Of a stretch of 64,000 nucleotides of DNA, positions 24,501 through 38,490 are shown piece after piece. The notes below the pieces were generated by a model. It saw only the letters and a program-made list of their open reading frames with translations, did not search any database and had not been told where the DNA came from. The position numbers and the translations under genes are program-made. Source of the DNA: Plumapathes pennacea (taxonomy: Eukaryota; Cnidaria; Anthozoa; Antipatharia; Myriopathidae); assembly GCA_964036295.1 (NCBI GenBank), contig OZ038463.1, positions 16,975,069-17,039,068 of the forward strand, read 5' to 3'. Numbering within the stretch: the first letter of the stretch is position 1; each line of letters begins with the position of its first letter.

Positions 24501-27004
24501 CGTGGATGGGGCTAACCCTGACAACCCGGCTCTGCACGAACAGCAGGAGGACAGAAAATAAGCTAAAATAGTGCTTGAAGGCCAGCCGATAGCTCCAAGG
24601 GGCAGGTAATACACGTCTATTTACTTTCTTCACTCAACTCGTCCGTTATGCATTGCTTCGAGCTTATCGGACATTTTGTGGCCGCGATAAAGCTTTGTTG
24701 TTGTGATGCTATAAATTTTCACGACAGAAAACTGTTTTGACCGTTTGAGTCTTGACAGTTAAATTAACTTCCAGTGTCATACAGTGCAGAGGTTAATTTG
24801 CCACTTAACAAGTAACTTGCTTTGTAGACAAAATCACAACATATATATCACTCACACAGAAGAAGTTGGCGTTTCTGTGCATTTGATTAGAGAGAACTGT
24901 GTTTATTAAAATTGCAGCACTAGAAACCATGATTTCAGTTTATCAGAAAAACAGATCAAAATATTTGTCCTCTGTGAAATTATACAGTGCAAAAACTTGT
25001 GAGTTCTGGTTTAAGTAGGCAGTTCTTTTTTTAACTGCTCAGCTGTTTTTATCATGTACTGTATAACACTGTATAAGTACTATAAGTCAAATGTTATTTG
25101 AACTGTATTTTTTATGTTGGGCTAAACTTTCCAAAACCCGGCCACTACTTTCCATATACAGTCTTTGTTTGTGTTTACTTCTTTGTCTTACTAAGCCCCC
25201 CTTTCCTTTGCTATAAATCATAGTACATAATTATACTAATATAAAATGTATATATAAATAAACAGAAATGATGTTTAGTAAACTAGAAATTGTTATGAAT
25301 GATTATTTTGTCAATTTGGCACCAGGAAAAGAATGTAATTTATTGCTGCATTTCCTTTTGCATTTTTGAATTAGCAGTTTAGCTGTACTTTATACATTAC
25401 TGTGTATAAAGTAATGTTCAGAAGAGATTTACTGTGTTAGTAGCTGGTGTGAGAAAAAAAATTGCCATGATCTAAACAAGTTCAATTAGATAATGCCCTG
25501 ACAAGTCAATGCCTTCAGTAGACTGAAAGTCAAAAATCCATTTGCAAAGATACATAATTATAAGCCAAACAAGTCATTTGCATTTACCACAGTTTCATTT
25601 CACTTCAGCCAGCTCTTTACTAGCATTAATTTCTTTCTTTTGCGAACAAGTTTTTTTCCATGCACCTGCATGACATCTGGTGAGATATTGTCTAAACTGT
25701 TACCCCACCAACACATAGTATCTCAAGCAACAGAACACACTTTTTAAATTATAGACTTTGATGCTTGTTTTGTTTTTCATAGGTCCCTAAATATCAAGAC
25801 AAGCATGAAGTTCACTAAGTCCAACTGGAAAAAGTATCTTTCTGTGATTAGGAAGAGGTAGTTTATACCCACATGACATGGGAAATGAGACTTTTTTAAG
25901 ATAAGAATTTCAATACAGTACTAAACTGATGCTCTTCTCATGTCTCACAGCATCTTACAGGTGTGGATAATGTGCAAACCTGACTCTCATTTGTCTAATA
26001 TTCTGTAAAATTATTGAATATTTATAATTACTTTTTCCATTTTTACTCACAGGAGAGTATAGGGTAGGGCTATATTTCTCTGGCATGGGATTTTGTGTGT
26101 TTGTACATGTACTGGGTAACGCATGCATATCAATGTGCTTCTGAGAAGTATAATGTAACCTACAGGTACTTGAGAAGTATGTAATATACAATCTTTCACC
26201 AATGAATGTAGTGCAAAGACTGACTATGTATACTTTCTTATGAGACAGAATAAATTACTGCGAAATGGACATGGCATGATGAATAATATCATAAGAACAT
26301 CCTTCTTTTAAGACCACCCTACATATTATATAATAAAATTACTGTACTCTTCAAACAGCAGTTGGATCCCGGGGAGGGGAGGGGGGAGTACTATGCCATA
26401 TAGGTATGTGCCGCCCCAAAGGGTATCGTTTTCAAACATTTTTAGTCTGAAATAGGGTATAGATTTTGCCTTTTTGGCCTGGGATAGGGTATGATTTTAA
26501 TAGAAATATGTTGCAGCGGACAATGCACAGCAAATGGAAAAAAGCACAGGGCGGAAATTGATGCAAAAGAAATAAATCTCTAAAATAGGTCTGAAATACG
26601 GGTATTACATTTTGGAGTCAGGTCTGAAATAGGGTATATATTTATGGAATCAGGTCTAAAATGAATATAGTAAGTCAGATATTTTGGTCTGAAATAGGGT
26701 AAGGGGTTTTCAGGTCCAGGCGGCACACCCCCACCCAAAATTATGATGAGTACTCTCCGGAATGGGACACATGCCACTATCATGTAAATGTCTAATATAG
26801 TGTCATCCGCCTTTAATTACATTATATAATATTGAGATGTGTAGTGAAAGCATACAGTACATGAGAGCTCTAAGCAGTGTCATACATAATCGATTACTTG
26901 GGCGTGGGACCTCTGCGAATATCGTATTTCTAGTTATGATTATTATGATGATGATGATAATGATGATAATGATTATGATTATGATTATTATTATTATTAT
27001 TATT

Positions 27005-27041
<37 letters not shown>

Positions 27042-30000
27042 GCGAAGTGGTATCATATAGTCAAGCTTGTAGCGAACACTCCTAGGAAATTGTGAAGTGT
27101 TCATTTAATATAGTGACTATCCGCTTAATACAGGTAGAGCGGTTTACAATTATTTTAATGTGGAGTAGATTGTCGGGACTTTGACAAGTGTACGCTTAGT
27201 AGAGGTTTAATTGTATTATATATAATTATATTTCAACGTGCTATGTCATCGCCAGAAATTTCAGACATCCGGTTGCGCCATCTCGGAAGAGGCATCAGGT
27301 TTCACGCTGACAGCCGCTCAAGAAATAACAAAGAAATGTATGGGATCTGATAATAAATTGCGCTTTTCGCTTAACAGAAGCACGTTCGTAAAAATGTCTG
27401 GGCAGCATTCGGAAGAGGAAAGCTTCCTAAACACAACAGTACAAAAAACATTTATCTCCGGTAAAATTCGATGTGTACTTTTTTGAATTTAAAATTTCGG
27501 CCGACGTAAGAAGGGATTGATAGCAGAATACGCTCAAAACCGGCTGCATGCATAAGCTGCATTTAATACAAGAACCTTGGCTACAACGCAAAATGTTTAC
27601 CCCGTACCTGATTGTCGAAGGATTGAACATCTCCTGTGAAGTTTCGGTCAGTCCCTTGGAGCAAATTCGATGTGTACTTTTTGTGTTTGAATTTGCAGTT
27701 CACAGCCAGCCATGGCGAATACCTCCCGTGAAATACGCTGACTTCGGATGTTGATATTTTGGGCTGGGAAGCTGCAAATCGCATGAAAATTGCACCAAAC
27801 GAAAGCTAATTTCAACTGGGTCGTTCAGCGGCACGTCTCCTAAACGTAGCAGTCTCTTTTTGAACCGGATAAACCCATCCCTCCCCCACCCCACTGAGGC
27901 AAAGTACGTAACAATGTTGAATGTGTGAATGGCGCATGCTCATTTCTCAAATTTATAAACTATGATGGTACACTCAACATGATTGGCCATGTTAGATGAG
28001 AGTATATTACAAGCTGACGTGATACGTTCTTTATCTAAACTTGCGGGAAGTTGGGAGACCACAAAAGTAGCGTAGGGAAACCACGAGGCCGCTTCAATAT
28101 AGAAACGCGCGGTAATTTTGAAAGAACACGACATAAGTGCGGGGGGAACTATTTTCCTTTCGTCACATATTCATATTTTACTAGAAATACGATATTCGCA
28201 GAGGTCCCACGCCCAAGTAATCGATTATGTATGACACTGCTTAGAGCTCTCATGTACTGTATGCTTTCACTACACATCTCAATATTATATAATGTAATTA
28301 AAGGCGGATGACACTATATTAGACATTTACATGATAGTGGCATGTGTCCCATTCCGGAGAGTACTCATCATAATTTTGGGTGGGGGTGTGCCGCCTGGAC
28401 CTGAAAACCCCTTACCCTATTTCAGACCAAAATATCTGACTTACTATACTCATTTTAGACCTGACTCTATAAATATATACCCTATTTCAGACCTGACTCC
28501 AAAATGTAATACCCGTATTTCAGACCTATTTTAGAGATTTATTTCTTTTGCATCAATTTCCGCCCTGTGCTTTTTTCCATTTGCTGTGCATTGTCCGCTG
28601 CAACATATTTCTATTAAAATCATACCCTATCCCAGGCCAAAAAGGCAAAATTTATACCCTATTTCAGACTAAAAATGTTTGAAAACGATACCCTTTGGGG
28701 CGGCACATACCTATATGGCATAGTACTCCCCCCTCCCCTCCCCGGGATCCAACTGCTGTTTGAAGAGTACAGTAATTTTATTATATAATATGTAGGGTGG
28801 TCTTAAAAGAAGGATGTTCTTATGATATTATTTATCATGCCATGTCCATTTCACAGTAATTTATTCTGTCTCATAAGAAAGTATACATAGTCAGTCTTTG
28901 CACTACATTCATTGGTGAAAGATTGTATATTACATACTTCTCAAGTACCTGTAGGTTACATTATACTTCTCAGAAGCACATTGATATGCATGTGTTACCC
29001 AGTACATGTACAAACACACAAAATCCCATGCCAGAGAAATATAGCCCTACCCTATACTCTCCTGTGAGTAAAAATGGAAAAAGTAATTATAAATATTCAA
29101 TAATTTTACAGAATATTAGACAAATGAGAGTCAGGTTTGCACATTATCCACAACTGTAAGATGCTGTGAGACATGAGAAGAGCATCAGTTTAGTACTGTA
29201 TTGAAATTCTTATCTTAAAAAAGTCTCATTTCCCATGTCATGTGGGTATAAACTACCTCTTCCTAATCACAGAAAGATACTTTTTCCAGTTGGACTTAGT
29301 GAACTTCATGCTTGTCTTGATATTTAGGGACCTATGAAAAACAAAACAAGCATCAAAGTCTATAATTTAAAAAGTGTGTTCTGTTGCTTGAGATACTATG
29401 TGTTGGTGGGGTAACAGTTTAGACAATATCTCACCAGATGTCATGCAGGTGCATGGAAAAAAACTTGTTCGCAAAAGAAAACTTATTAAACTATATCACT
29501 AATTCTATCTAGGAAAAGAAAGAAATTAATGCTACTAAAGAGCTGGCTGCAGTGAAATGAAACTGTGGTAAATGCAAATGACTTGTTTGGCTTATAATTA
29601 TGTATCTTTGCAAATGGATTTTTGACTTTCAGTCTACTGAAGGCATTGACTTGTCAGGGCATTATCTAATTGAACTTGTTTAGATCATGGCATTTTTTTC
29701 TGCCCACACCAGCTACTAACACAGTAAATCTCTTCTGAACATTACTTTATACACAGTAATGTATAAAGTACAGCTAAACTGCTAATTCAAAAATGCAAAA
29801 GGAAATGCAGCAATAAATTACATTCTTTTCCTGGTGCCAAATTGACAAAATAATCATTCATAACAATTTCTAGTTTACTAAACATCATTTCTGTTTATTT
29901 ATATTTATAACATAGTCACGATACAAGCCGCGCGCTGATTGGTCGAAAACCGTGGTTTGCCAGAGTATAAACCACACTTACCCGTGGTTTATAAGTTATA

Positions 30001-33000
30001 AACCACGCTTACGTCATCCTCTGGCAAAAAAGAGAAAATAATGCGAGAATGGAGTCACCAATGCCCAACTTCGAGATAAAATTTGGCTTTAAGTGAAGGC
30101 ACCGGCTAGTACGGTTCACCGTGAATCGGTAAAGAACGTGACCTTATCAAAAAGCACTTCAACAGTTTGGAGAGGGAAAATCTATGTCGAAGAACAGCAA
30201 GTTTCTTGTCAGCGTCGTGGAAAGCGACTCGGTTTAAGCACTGTCCCTAAGTACAGCATATTTAGGAATCACAATTACATCAGTGGGTTGTTTGAATGAA
30301 GTTGAATGCTTCAACAAGGAAGGAGAGAACAAATCGTTCAGTTGAAGAAGATCAGCCGTGAGCAATCACTGAACACGAACGGCGAAGACAGACGAACAGA
30401 CGTGTTTGTAGTGATGCAAGAGAAAGAATTTCCGACGATGTGACTGAAAAAAATGATTGAAGAATTTTCGGACGGACTTCAAATGATTGTACTACGAGGT
30501 AGAGTCAAGAAATCGGTAAGTTTTCATTCACACAATTTTCGAGTCGGCCGTTGGAGCATTTGTTGATTCCCTTCAAATTTGCATTTTATGCACTATGTAC
30601 TTGTAGTCCAAAGTTCTACAGGAAATATAGTTCTTTACTGTGAGATGTCGTCTAATTTTATAGAACAGACGGCCTGGTTGAAAAATTGAAGCGAAACTGT
30701 ACTGACTTGGCAATTCGGACCGCCGAGCCGTTTAGGATTAGACAGTTTTATTGTGAAAGTTTTGAAGTTCTATGTTATAAAACAAATAAACCAGCTTCAA
30801 GCGTGCTCCGTTCAGAAATAAAGCACTTAGCAAGTGCCGAGAGCACTCAAGAAGTGGGGAAAAACGCTCGCCTTCGGCTCGCGTTTCTCCCTACACTTCT
30901 TTCGTGCTCTCGTCACTTGCTGCGTGCTTTATTTCTGAACGGAGCACGCTTGAAGCTGGTTTATTTGTTAAATACATTTTATATTAGTATAATTATGTAC
31001 TATGATTTATAGCAAAGGGAAGGGGGGCTTAGTAAGACAAAGAAGTAAACACAAACAAAGACTGTATATGGAAAGTAGTGGCCGGGTTTTGGAAAGTTTA
31101 GCCCAACATAAAAAATACAGTTCAAATAACATTTGACTTATAGTACTTATACAGTGTTATACAGTACATGATAAAAACAGCTGAGCAGTTAAAAAAAGAA
31201 CTGCCTACTTAAACCAGAACTCACAAGTTTTTGCACTGTATAATTTCACAGAGGACAAATATTTTGATCTGTTTTTCTGATAAACTGAAATCATGGTTTC
31301 TAGTGCTGCAATTTTAATAAACACAGTTCTCTCTAATCAAATGCACAGAAACGCCAACTTCTTCTGTGTGAGTGATATATATGTTGTGATTTTGTCTACA
31401 AAGCAAGTTACTTGTTAAGTGGCAAATTAACCTCTGCACTGTATGACACTGGAAGTTAATTTAACTGTCAAGACTCAAACGGTCAAAACAGTTTTCTGTC
31501 GTGAAAATTTATAGCATCACAACAACAAAGCTTTATCGCGGCCACAAAATGTCCGATAAGCTCGAAGCAATGCATAACGGACGAGTTGAGTGAAGAAAGT
31601 AAATAGACGTGTATTACCTGCCCCTTGGAGCTATCGGCTGGCCTTCAAGCACTATTTTAGCTTATTTTCTGTCCTCCTGCTGTTCGTGCAGAGCCGGGTT
31701 GTCAGGGTTAGCCCCATCCACGGCTATGCAGACATTGTTGCCTCTGGAAGTTGCCTCATTTTGAGCCTGAAGCCTGCGGGCCTCTTGTGCAATCGTTTCA
31801 TTGTGGCGTCGGGAAGCAGCTCGTTGTCGAGCGGCTTTCATGCGCTGTTCTTTTGCCTGAGTTGTTTCTTGGGCCAGCTTCCGCCTATGATGCTCCCGAT
31901 CAGCTGCTCTCTTTCCTGGGTTGTCTCCTGAGCTCGTTTCTGCTGATAATGCTCTCGGTCATACCGTTGCTTTGCTTTTTTGGCAGCGACAGCACTGTCT
32001 GTTTGCCGTCTGCGCTCGAGACGGATACACCGCTCCTGCCTAAGAATTCGTCTTAGTCTCGCTTGTTCTCTTCGTTTTTGAAGACAAACTTGTTTCTCCT
32101 CTTGAGAGTGTTCGGTTTGATTCTTCACTTGATTCATACTTGCCTCCTATACAGTGTCCGTTGCTTCGCAACGGACCAGCAGAATACCACGTGATCAACC
32201 CAGCAGACACCGCGGTGCGGGAAGGTCGCCCGTGAACGAAAAACATTAAAACACGAGATTCGAGGTCGCGAGAGGAAAGAGCCTTGGAACGAGGTTAGAG
32301 TGTTCTACCCAGCAAACTCCGCGCGTGATTCTGTCCCGAGTTTCTACCCAGCAGGCCCCGCTGCGCGGGGAAGTGATTCTCTTCCGATGTTTTCCCCAGC
32401 AAACCCCGCTGCACGGGGAGGTCGCCCGTGAACGAAAAACATTAAAAAACGACATGGTGTTCAGATTAGTACCCACGCAGGGCGTGGGAATTATATAGAC
32501 ACGAGTGTTTTACTGGAAAATATACCGTGCGTAAAATCCATACGAAACTACATCCGAGACCCGAGTGGCGTATTTTCCATATCCTCACTAGTGAGGATAT
32601 CGTTGGCATCATTTCCCGCTTTTGCACGGTTGTTTGTGCAATTTCTCGTAAAACACTCGTGTCTAATATAATAAAAAAAAAAAATACACGGCGGCTTGAA
32701 GATATGGATTTTATTTTCTCGTGGTAAAAACAATATTTTACTCACTCGCGAAGCGCTCGTTCGTAAAATATTGTTTTTACCACTCGAAAATAAAATTCAT
32801 ATCTTCGCGCCGCCGTGTAATATCCTCTATATGTTCTCTATGTCAATATACTTTTGTTTCCATCTCAGTCTTTGTCTCTGCATGACCCTGTTGCGTAAAA
32901 CGGGACTAGGCGTTAATAACAATGGGGATTAAGATATTTCTGTTGTTAGCTGATTACTTCAGTTATTAGTGTGGGGACAAAAATGACTACACTCTTCCAT

Positions 33001-34963
33001 ATTTCCTCAGAGAATTTTGTCTAGAACTGTCAGTGGATGTGAGTTCTGGTGATCGGCTTAAAGCAGTCAAAACGGTGCGAATTGGGGACTTTGTGACTCT
33101 GGCTGTCACTTCCACCGTGTACCTGACTGCATTGCAGACAGTTTCTCTCTCAGTAAAGAGTGATGGGGTCCTTGACCTAATTGTTCTGGAAAACAGCACG
33201 TTCTACGTGGCCTTATTAGGTATGTTAACAAGTTATCTGTAATAGTGTGCAAAAGCTGATGTTTCTAAGGCCTCGTCCACAGTAATCCGTTTTCGTTTTT
33301 ATACGAAAACGCATCGAAAGTTTTCTGTTTACACTATCATTTTTGCTGTCCACACTACTACGCTGGACCGACCGAAAACGCTAAATGCCCGGATTTGAAC
33401 ATGCGCAGAATTCTTGACACATGATCATGACGTCACCCGTGTTTTTTCACCGTCCACACTACAACACGAAACCGGAATTTTCGAAAATATCCACTCTGGA
33501 GAGCGTTTTCGAAAATATTTGTTTGCGGGCGGGGCCTAAGTCTCTCCCTGTATCGACACGGCGCAAATACGTTTTTGGGCTGTGCGGTCATCTTATTTGT
33601 TTAGACAGTGGTCATTGCACAACACTGTGGATTCAAGTGCAGATTTTCTATTTTCGGTAGAAACTTGGAATTTGTCGGTAAAACTAACATGTGACCAAGT
33701 GACAGATCGAACGAACCACATCTGGTTGTTCAGAGCATGATCAAGCTAACCTGCCGAAGAGATAAAATAGTTTAAACGGCAGCTTCAGTTGCTTGCTTCG
33801 TTTTGGCTAAGTTTCCGATGGACCGGCTGTGCCACATAAGCGAACGACACTTGATATATTAAACGCTTTTGAGGAACTTAATATAAGTTCAAACCGTGAA
33901 CTCAACGGATAGGCAACTGACACGCAAATTTGCCTGCGTTCCACACCGCTGACTCTATGCGGCTGCGCAATACGTTTGTCAACTCTGTTTTTTGTAAACA
34001 AGCTGTGAGCTCTTTGTGCCTTGCAAAGTGTAAATAACGGCAGCTCATCAAAGAATAAAAAGAGTTGCGTGCAGAGGTTCGTTTCTCCTCGGATCTTCTG
34101 CCTAGCAAACGTAGATAACTACGGAGAAAGTCTTATGCCATTTCTTAGCTTAATTCTTCTGAATTTTTTTTCCTTTTTATCTTCTAGACGAGGACCGTCA
34201 CTTTAAGGCTCGACGCCATGACAACGGACCAAGAGCCGTCATCAATACCCCTGCTTTTGTGGCCCTGCCCTCAGATCTTGGTCGAGACATTCAGTGGAGA
34301 TGTGCCGTCGTTCCGCTAAACCAATCCACCTTGAAATGGCTCAAAGATAATCAGGTAGTTTTCTCTGGTTTCATTATCAGTGTAAACCGGAAACGCATTC
34401 TTGATGTTACTTCCGTTGGTCAGCGTTCATCGCCATTATTGTGTAACTCAGTCGAACTTACTCGAGCGGGTAAAATTTCACTTCGTGTGGTACATAACTT
34501 GTGTTAGAGAAAATGCGCAGAAATAACTTATAATTGAGCATTAAGTCCTAGTATTGAGTTTTTTTCTGTGTTTTGCGCTTGAACCCACATCTTTGTGCAA
34601 TGACCGCTGACTATCTCTGACCGCAGACCTCTGCTCTCCCTCTGTTATAAGAGTTTATATCTGTTAATGAACCGTGTTTTAGTCGCTGCGTTGTTTTGGA
34701 ATACAGGTAATCAGCTCTTCCATGAATCTTTTTCGCCAAAACGTAAATGTCAATGACTCTGGAAGGTACTTCTGCGTGGCGGAGTCCAACAACATCAGTG
34801 TCGCTTCTCAAGCCACAGAGCTTGAGGTGTACGGTAAGGCAAACTGTGAAGAATGTCCCTCACTCAAGGTTTATCTATACGTCTGTTTCCTGCCATGCGC
34901 AGAGCATTCAAACACAGCACCTACTGTTTTAGGTGTAACAACCCATTTCTTTCTTTTTTTTTT

Positions 34964-34995
<32 letters not shown>

Positions 34996-37900
34996 TTCTT
35001 TTTTTCAACGACGTAATATTGCATGTTGACTGAATCTGCGCAGAGTTCGAGGACTATTGTAGATTAACTTTTATGGCATACAAAATGTTTCAAAATGCAA
35101 ACTTTTTCTGCAGTTCTGAATGTGGTTTTGTTTTTTTCAGTTTCGGATTGAAATTATGTCATACAGTACGACTTGATAGTCAGTACACCTAACAATTTTT
35201 AGTGCGACATCGTATCACGACTAACAATCGACCTAAGGGCCCAGTTGCACCAGACTATTTTGTTAATAATTAACTAAGCATCCAGAGAAAACGACAGTAT
35301 CTTCAAAGTTTGGTAGTAACTCACCGACATAAATATACATTCGTCAGCAAGAAAGGGCCGTTTGCACTTAATAAATTGTAAATGTCGACATTGTAATTGA
35401 GTTGTTGAACTCGCAAGTGCGACTGAGGCCTAAGCTAGGAATACAATATTTTCGAAATAAATAATAGACCTCTGTCTTGTAAGCCTTATGTTAAATATCT
35501 TGGAGTCTTAATTGATGCAAACTTGAACTGGAAATATCAAGTACAAGAAATATCAAAAAAAGTTTCTAGAGGTAATGGCATTCTATCTAAATTAAGACAT
35601 TATATCAATATAAATATCTTAATTAAAATCTACTATTCGATAATATACCCCTACCTCACATATGGCTTACTAGCCTGGGGAAACACTTACCTGACTACAC
35701 TGAATAACCTTGTAATAATGCAAAAGAAAACCTTACGTATCTGTACATTCTCTAATTTTGATGCTCATACTAATCCTTTATTCCAGAAATTAAAACTTCT
35801 TAAAGTCATTGATCTCCCACGCGAAATTTTAGGTACATTTTTGGTACATTAAAGGTACATGTTTGGTACCCCTAAATGTACATAATAGGTACCTAACATG
35901 TACCTATAATGAACCTTTTTGGTGGTATCTTTTAGGTATCTCTAAAGTAGCTTTTTTCGCCACCCAAAATGTACCTCGACTGAGATACCTAAAAGGTACC
36001 TTCAGGTCCAGCATTTTCATCATACTCAACATACCTAAAACATACCTCGAATGTACCTGGAATGGACCTACTGAAGTACCTATAATATACCAGAAGAGTT
36101 CCTAAAATATATCTGAAATGAACCTGAAATGTATCCAAACTGCATTTAAAATGTACCTCAGCTATACACAAAGTGTACCCATAGTATACCCATGAAATAC
36201 TCAAAATGTACCCATAGTATACTAATGACATACCTAAAATGTACCCACAATATTCCAACACTGTACCTCTTATGCACCCAAAATGTACTCATAGTGTACT
36301 AATGAGACATTCAAAAATTTTAATTATTTTATTGACTTCATAGCATGAATCAGTACTGTGATTTATAGATGATCAACATAAATACCATTTCAAACTGATA
36401 CCAGTGATGAAGCAAGATTCTAATCAATCATTTAGGTCTTGGTACTGAACTTGTAACAGGATGTATTGTTCAGCAAGACTCAACTGCCAGGCTTTGCTTC
36501 CTGTGACTTCAACCTTTTATGACAATCTTCTGTGTGGCTTGATCTGTACTTCCATAAATTCCCGCTTCTTCCTACATTCAAGAATAAAGGATTAGAATTA
36601 GGTAAAAAAATTAATCATACAGGTTAGCAAAATATAGAGAATGCCCACTATTTCGTTTGCGTGTAGACTTACTGATTAAATTATACATTTGAATTGTGCC
36701 GGCCGCCGTCTGATACAAAGTATATAGTGGAATTCGAACAGCTATCTTACTTAATAGACAACAGTACAGGGAGCACAATGGAAATAGACAAGATATCTGT
36801 AAGCTTGGACGTATTATAGCGCTGCCAAACAGTCATGTCGCACTCCATTCAACAGCAAAGCGCGTGCCTAAATCAGAGCAACTGTATCAAAACATTTGTA
36901 GCCCCGGGAAACAAACAAAATAGAGAGTTATCTTACCTCATGTCCGGCATTCAGGGTCCGATTTCTGCAGAGATGCGATCTGATGTCCCCCATGTTGATC
37001 AGATTATTTTGCAGTTGTGTAATCGACTTGAAAACGATAGTTCAGCAAGTTGTGTCTTCTTTACCCATTCTCCGAGCAGCATATGAGGTTGATAATTCAT
37101 TTTGGAGTATAGAGAGTTATCCGTTCCTCTATTAAAAGACTATCCCAGCGAAAAGAAGTAAAGCTAACCTACGAAGACGATCGACACAAACAAAGTTCGT
37201 TAAATGAGCGCCACATAAACGTCCCCAGCTCCTGATTTGTTTTCACATAACATGTGACCTAAGTTAGTACCCAGGCACATCCGAGACGATCCATGAACCA
37301 TCGGCTTTGCAAGAAGCGAATGGGCCGCCGCTTTGGAACTGGAAATCGTGGATATTTATGAATGTTTGAAACTAGAATGGATGCATAATTAATGGAACAA
37401 TATGCTGATCATCGAAAAGACAGTGTTATTCAGTTGATATTTGGGATTCACATCACGAGATTTGCTTGTTGAACGATGCGTCCGGCTACTGCGTACATGT
37501 TGAACAAGGGAAAATGTATGAATAAAAAAATGCGGATTGGTAGAGGTCTGATGGAAGTCTAAAGCTCAAATGATATCGCAACAGGTATAACACTCTTGGA
37601 TGTGAATTTGTTTGGGAGTCAAGAAGGTACATTTTGGATATCTTTTTCAAGGTATATTACGGGTACACTTTTATTTCGCCGTGCACACTGCAGGTTTTTT
37701 ATCTTGCATGTACATCAGTCAAGATACATGTTGGGTATCTTTCAGGGTACATTGCAAGTACATTTCTATACAGGTACATTTTGGATATCTTTATGAAGGT
37801 ACATAACAGATACATTTTTGTCAAGGTACATTTTAGGTATCAAAAATGTATGTTAGAGGTACATAAAAAAAGTACATTTCGGGTATCTTAAGATCGTTTA

Positions 37901-38446
37901 CCTTGAGGTATGTAAATGGTATACTTTAGATACATTTTGGGTATATTATACAAAGTACATTATTAGTACTATTTTCTAAATGTACCTAAACAATACCTTG
38001 CTCAATCCATATGTACCTGAAAGATACCATTTTGGTACTCAAAATGTACCTAAAATTTTGCGTGGGATAACCTTAAAGCTTGCAATGTTCATGTTTGACT
38101 CTCATCATGATAATCTTCCATCTGCCTTTGAAAATTTCTTCACTCCCATTACTGCAGTCCACAATCATAACACTAGATTAGCTTCCAAAGCTTCACTCCA
38201 TGTTCAACAAATTATAACAAATTATGGTAAATTCGGTATCAGATATAAAGGTGTTGTAACCTGGAATGCACTTAGTGAAAATCTTAGTAACCTTAAATCC
38301 AAATCTAAGTTTAAGAAGGAAGTCAGACTGAAGCTCCTTTCACAATGCTAAGCTCAATTAATCTCATTTATCTTAGTTCTTTAGTTTAGACATATCCTAT
38401 CCATCATATAGTTACATCCATTTATATTTCCTATATATCTCTATGC

Positions 38447-38490
<44 letters not shown>

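Larger units (their letters stand above)
23729..32488. mobile_element. Giant inverted-repeat (foldback) element, arms of 3.2 and 4.3 kb
   Basis: The left arm (23729-26933) is the reverse complement of the right arm (28181-32488) with only scattered differences. The spacer is 1247 bp. Both outer ends carry a small palindrome, CCCACGCCCTGCGTGGG. Most of the length difference is a 1.07-kb insertion in the right arm (29905-30970), plus about 40 bp near 29490. I see no clear target duplication. Each arm holds a remnant of a basic, coiled-coil reading frame. It is either a transposon with extreme terminal repeats or two head-to-head copies of one element. Confidence 0.85.
23561..33010 (+). other. 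Receptor intron 3 (9.45 kb), largely one giant inverted repeat
   Basis: The intron runs from GTATGT at 23561 to TTTCCTCAG at 33010. The inverted repeat at 23729-32488 fills most of it. Outside the repeat, 32489-33010 includes a short inverted repeat around 32690-32830 ('aaacaatattttac' versus 'gtaaaatattgttt'). Confidence 0.8.

Noticed and set aside
24292-24633. Hydrophobic 113-codon frames at 24292-24633 and 31590-31931
   Set aside because: They lie antisense to the basic coiled-coil remnant in each arm; the apparent membrane segments come from the reverse strand of Arg/Gln codons.
35989-36261. Minus-strand protein rich in YYGYI repeats
   Set aside because: It is a translation of the degenerate GGTAC word array. 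The repeats are at DNA level and are not a conserved protein.
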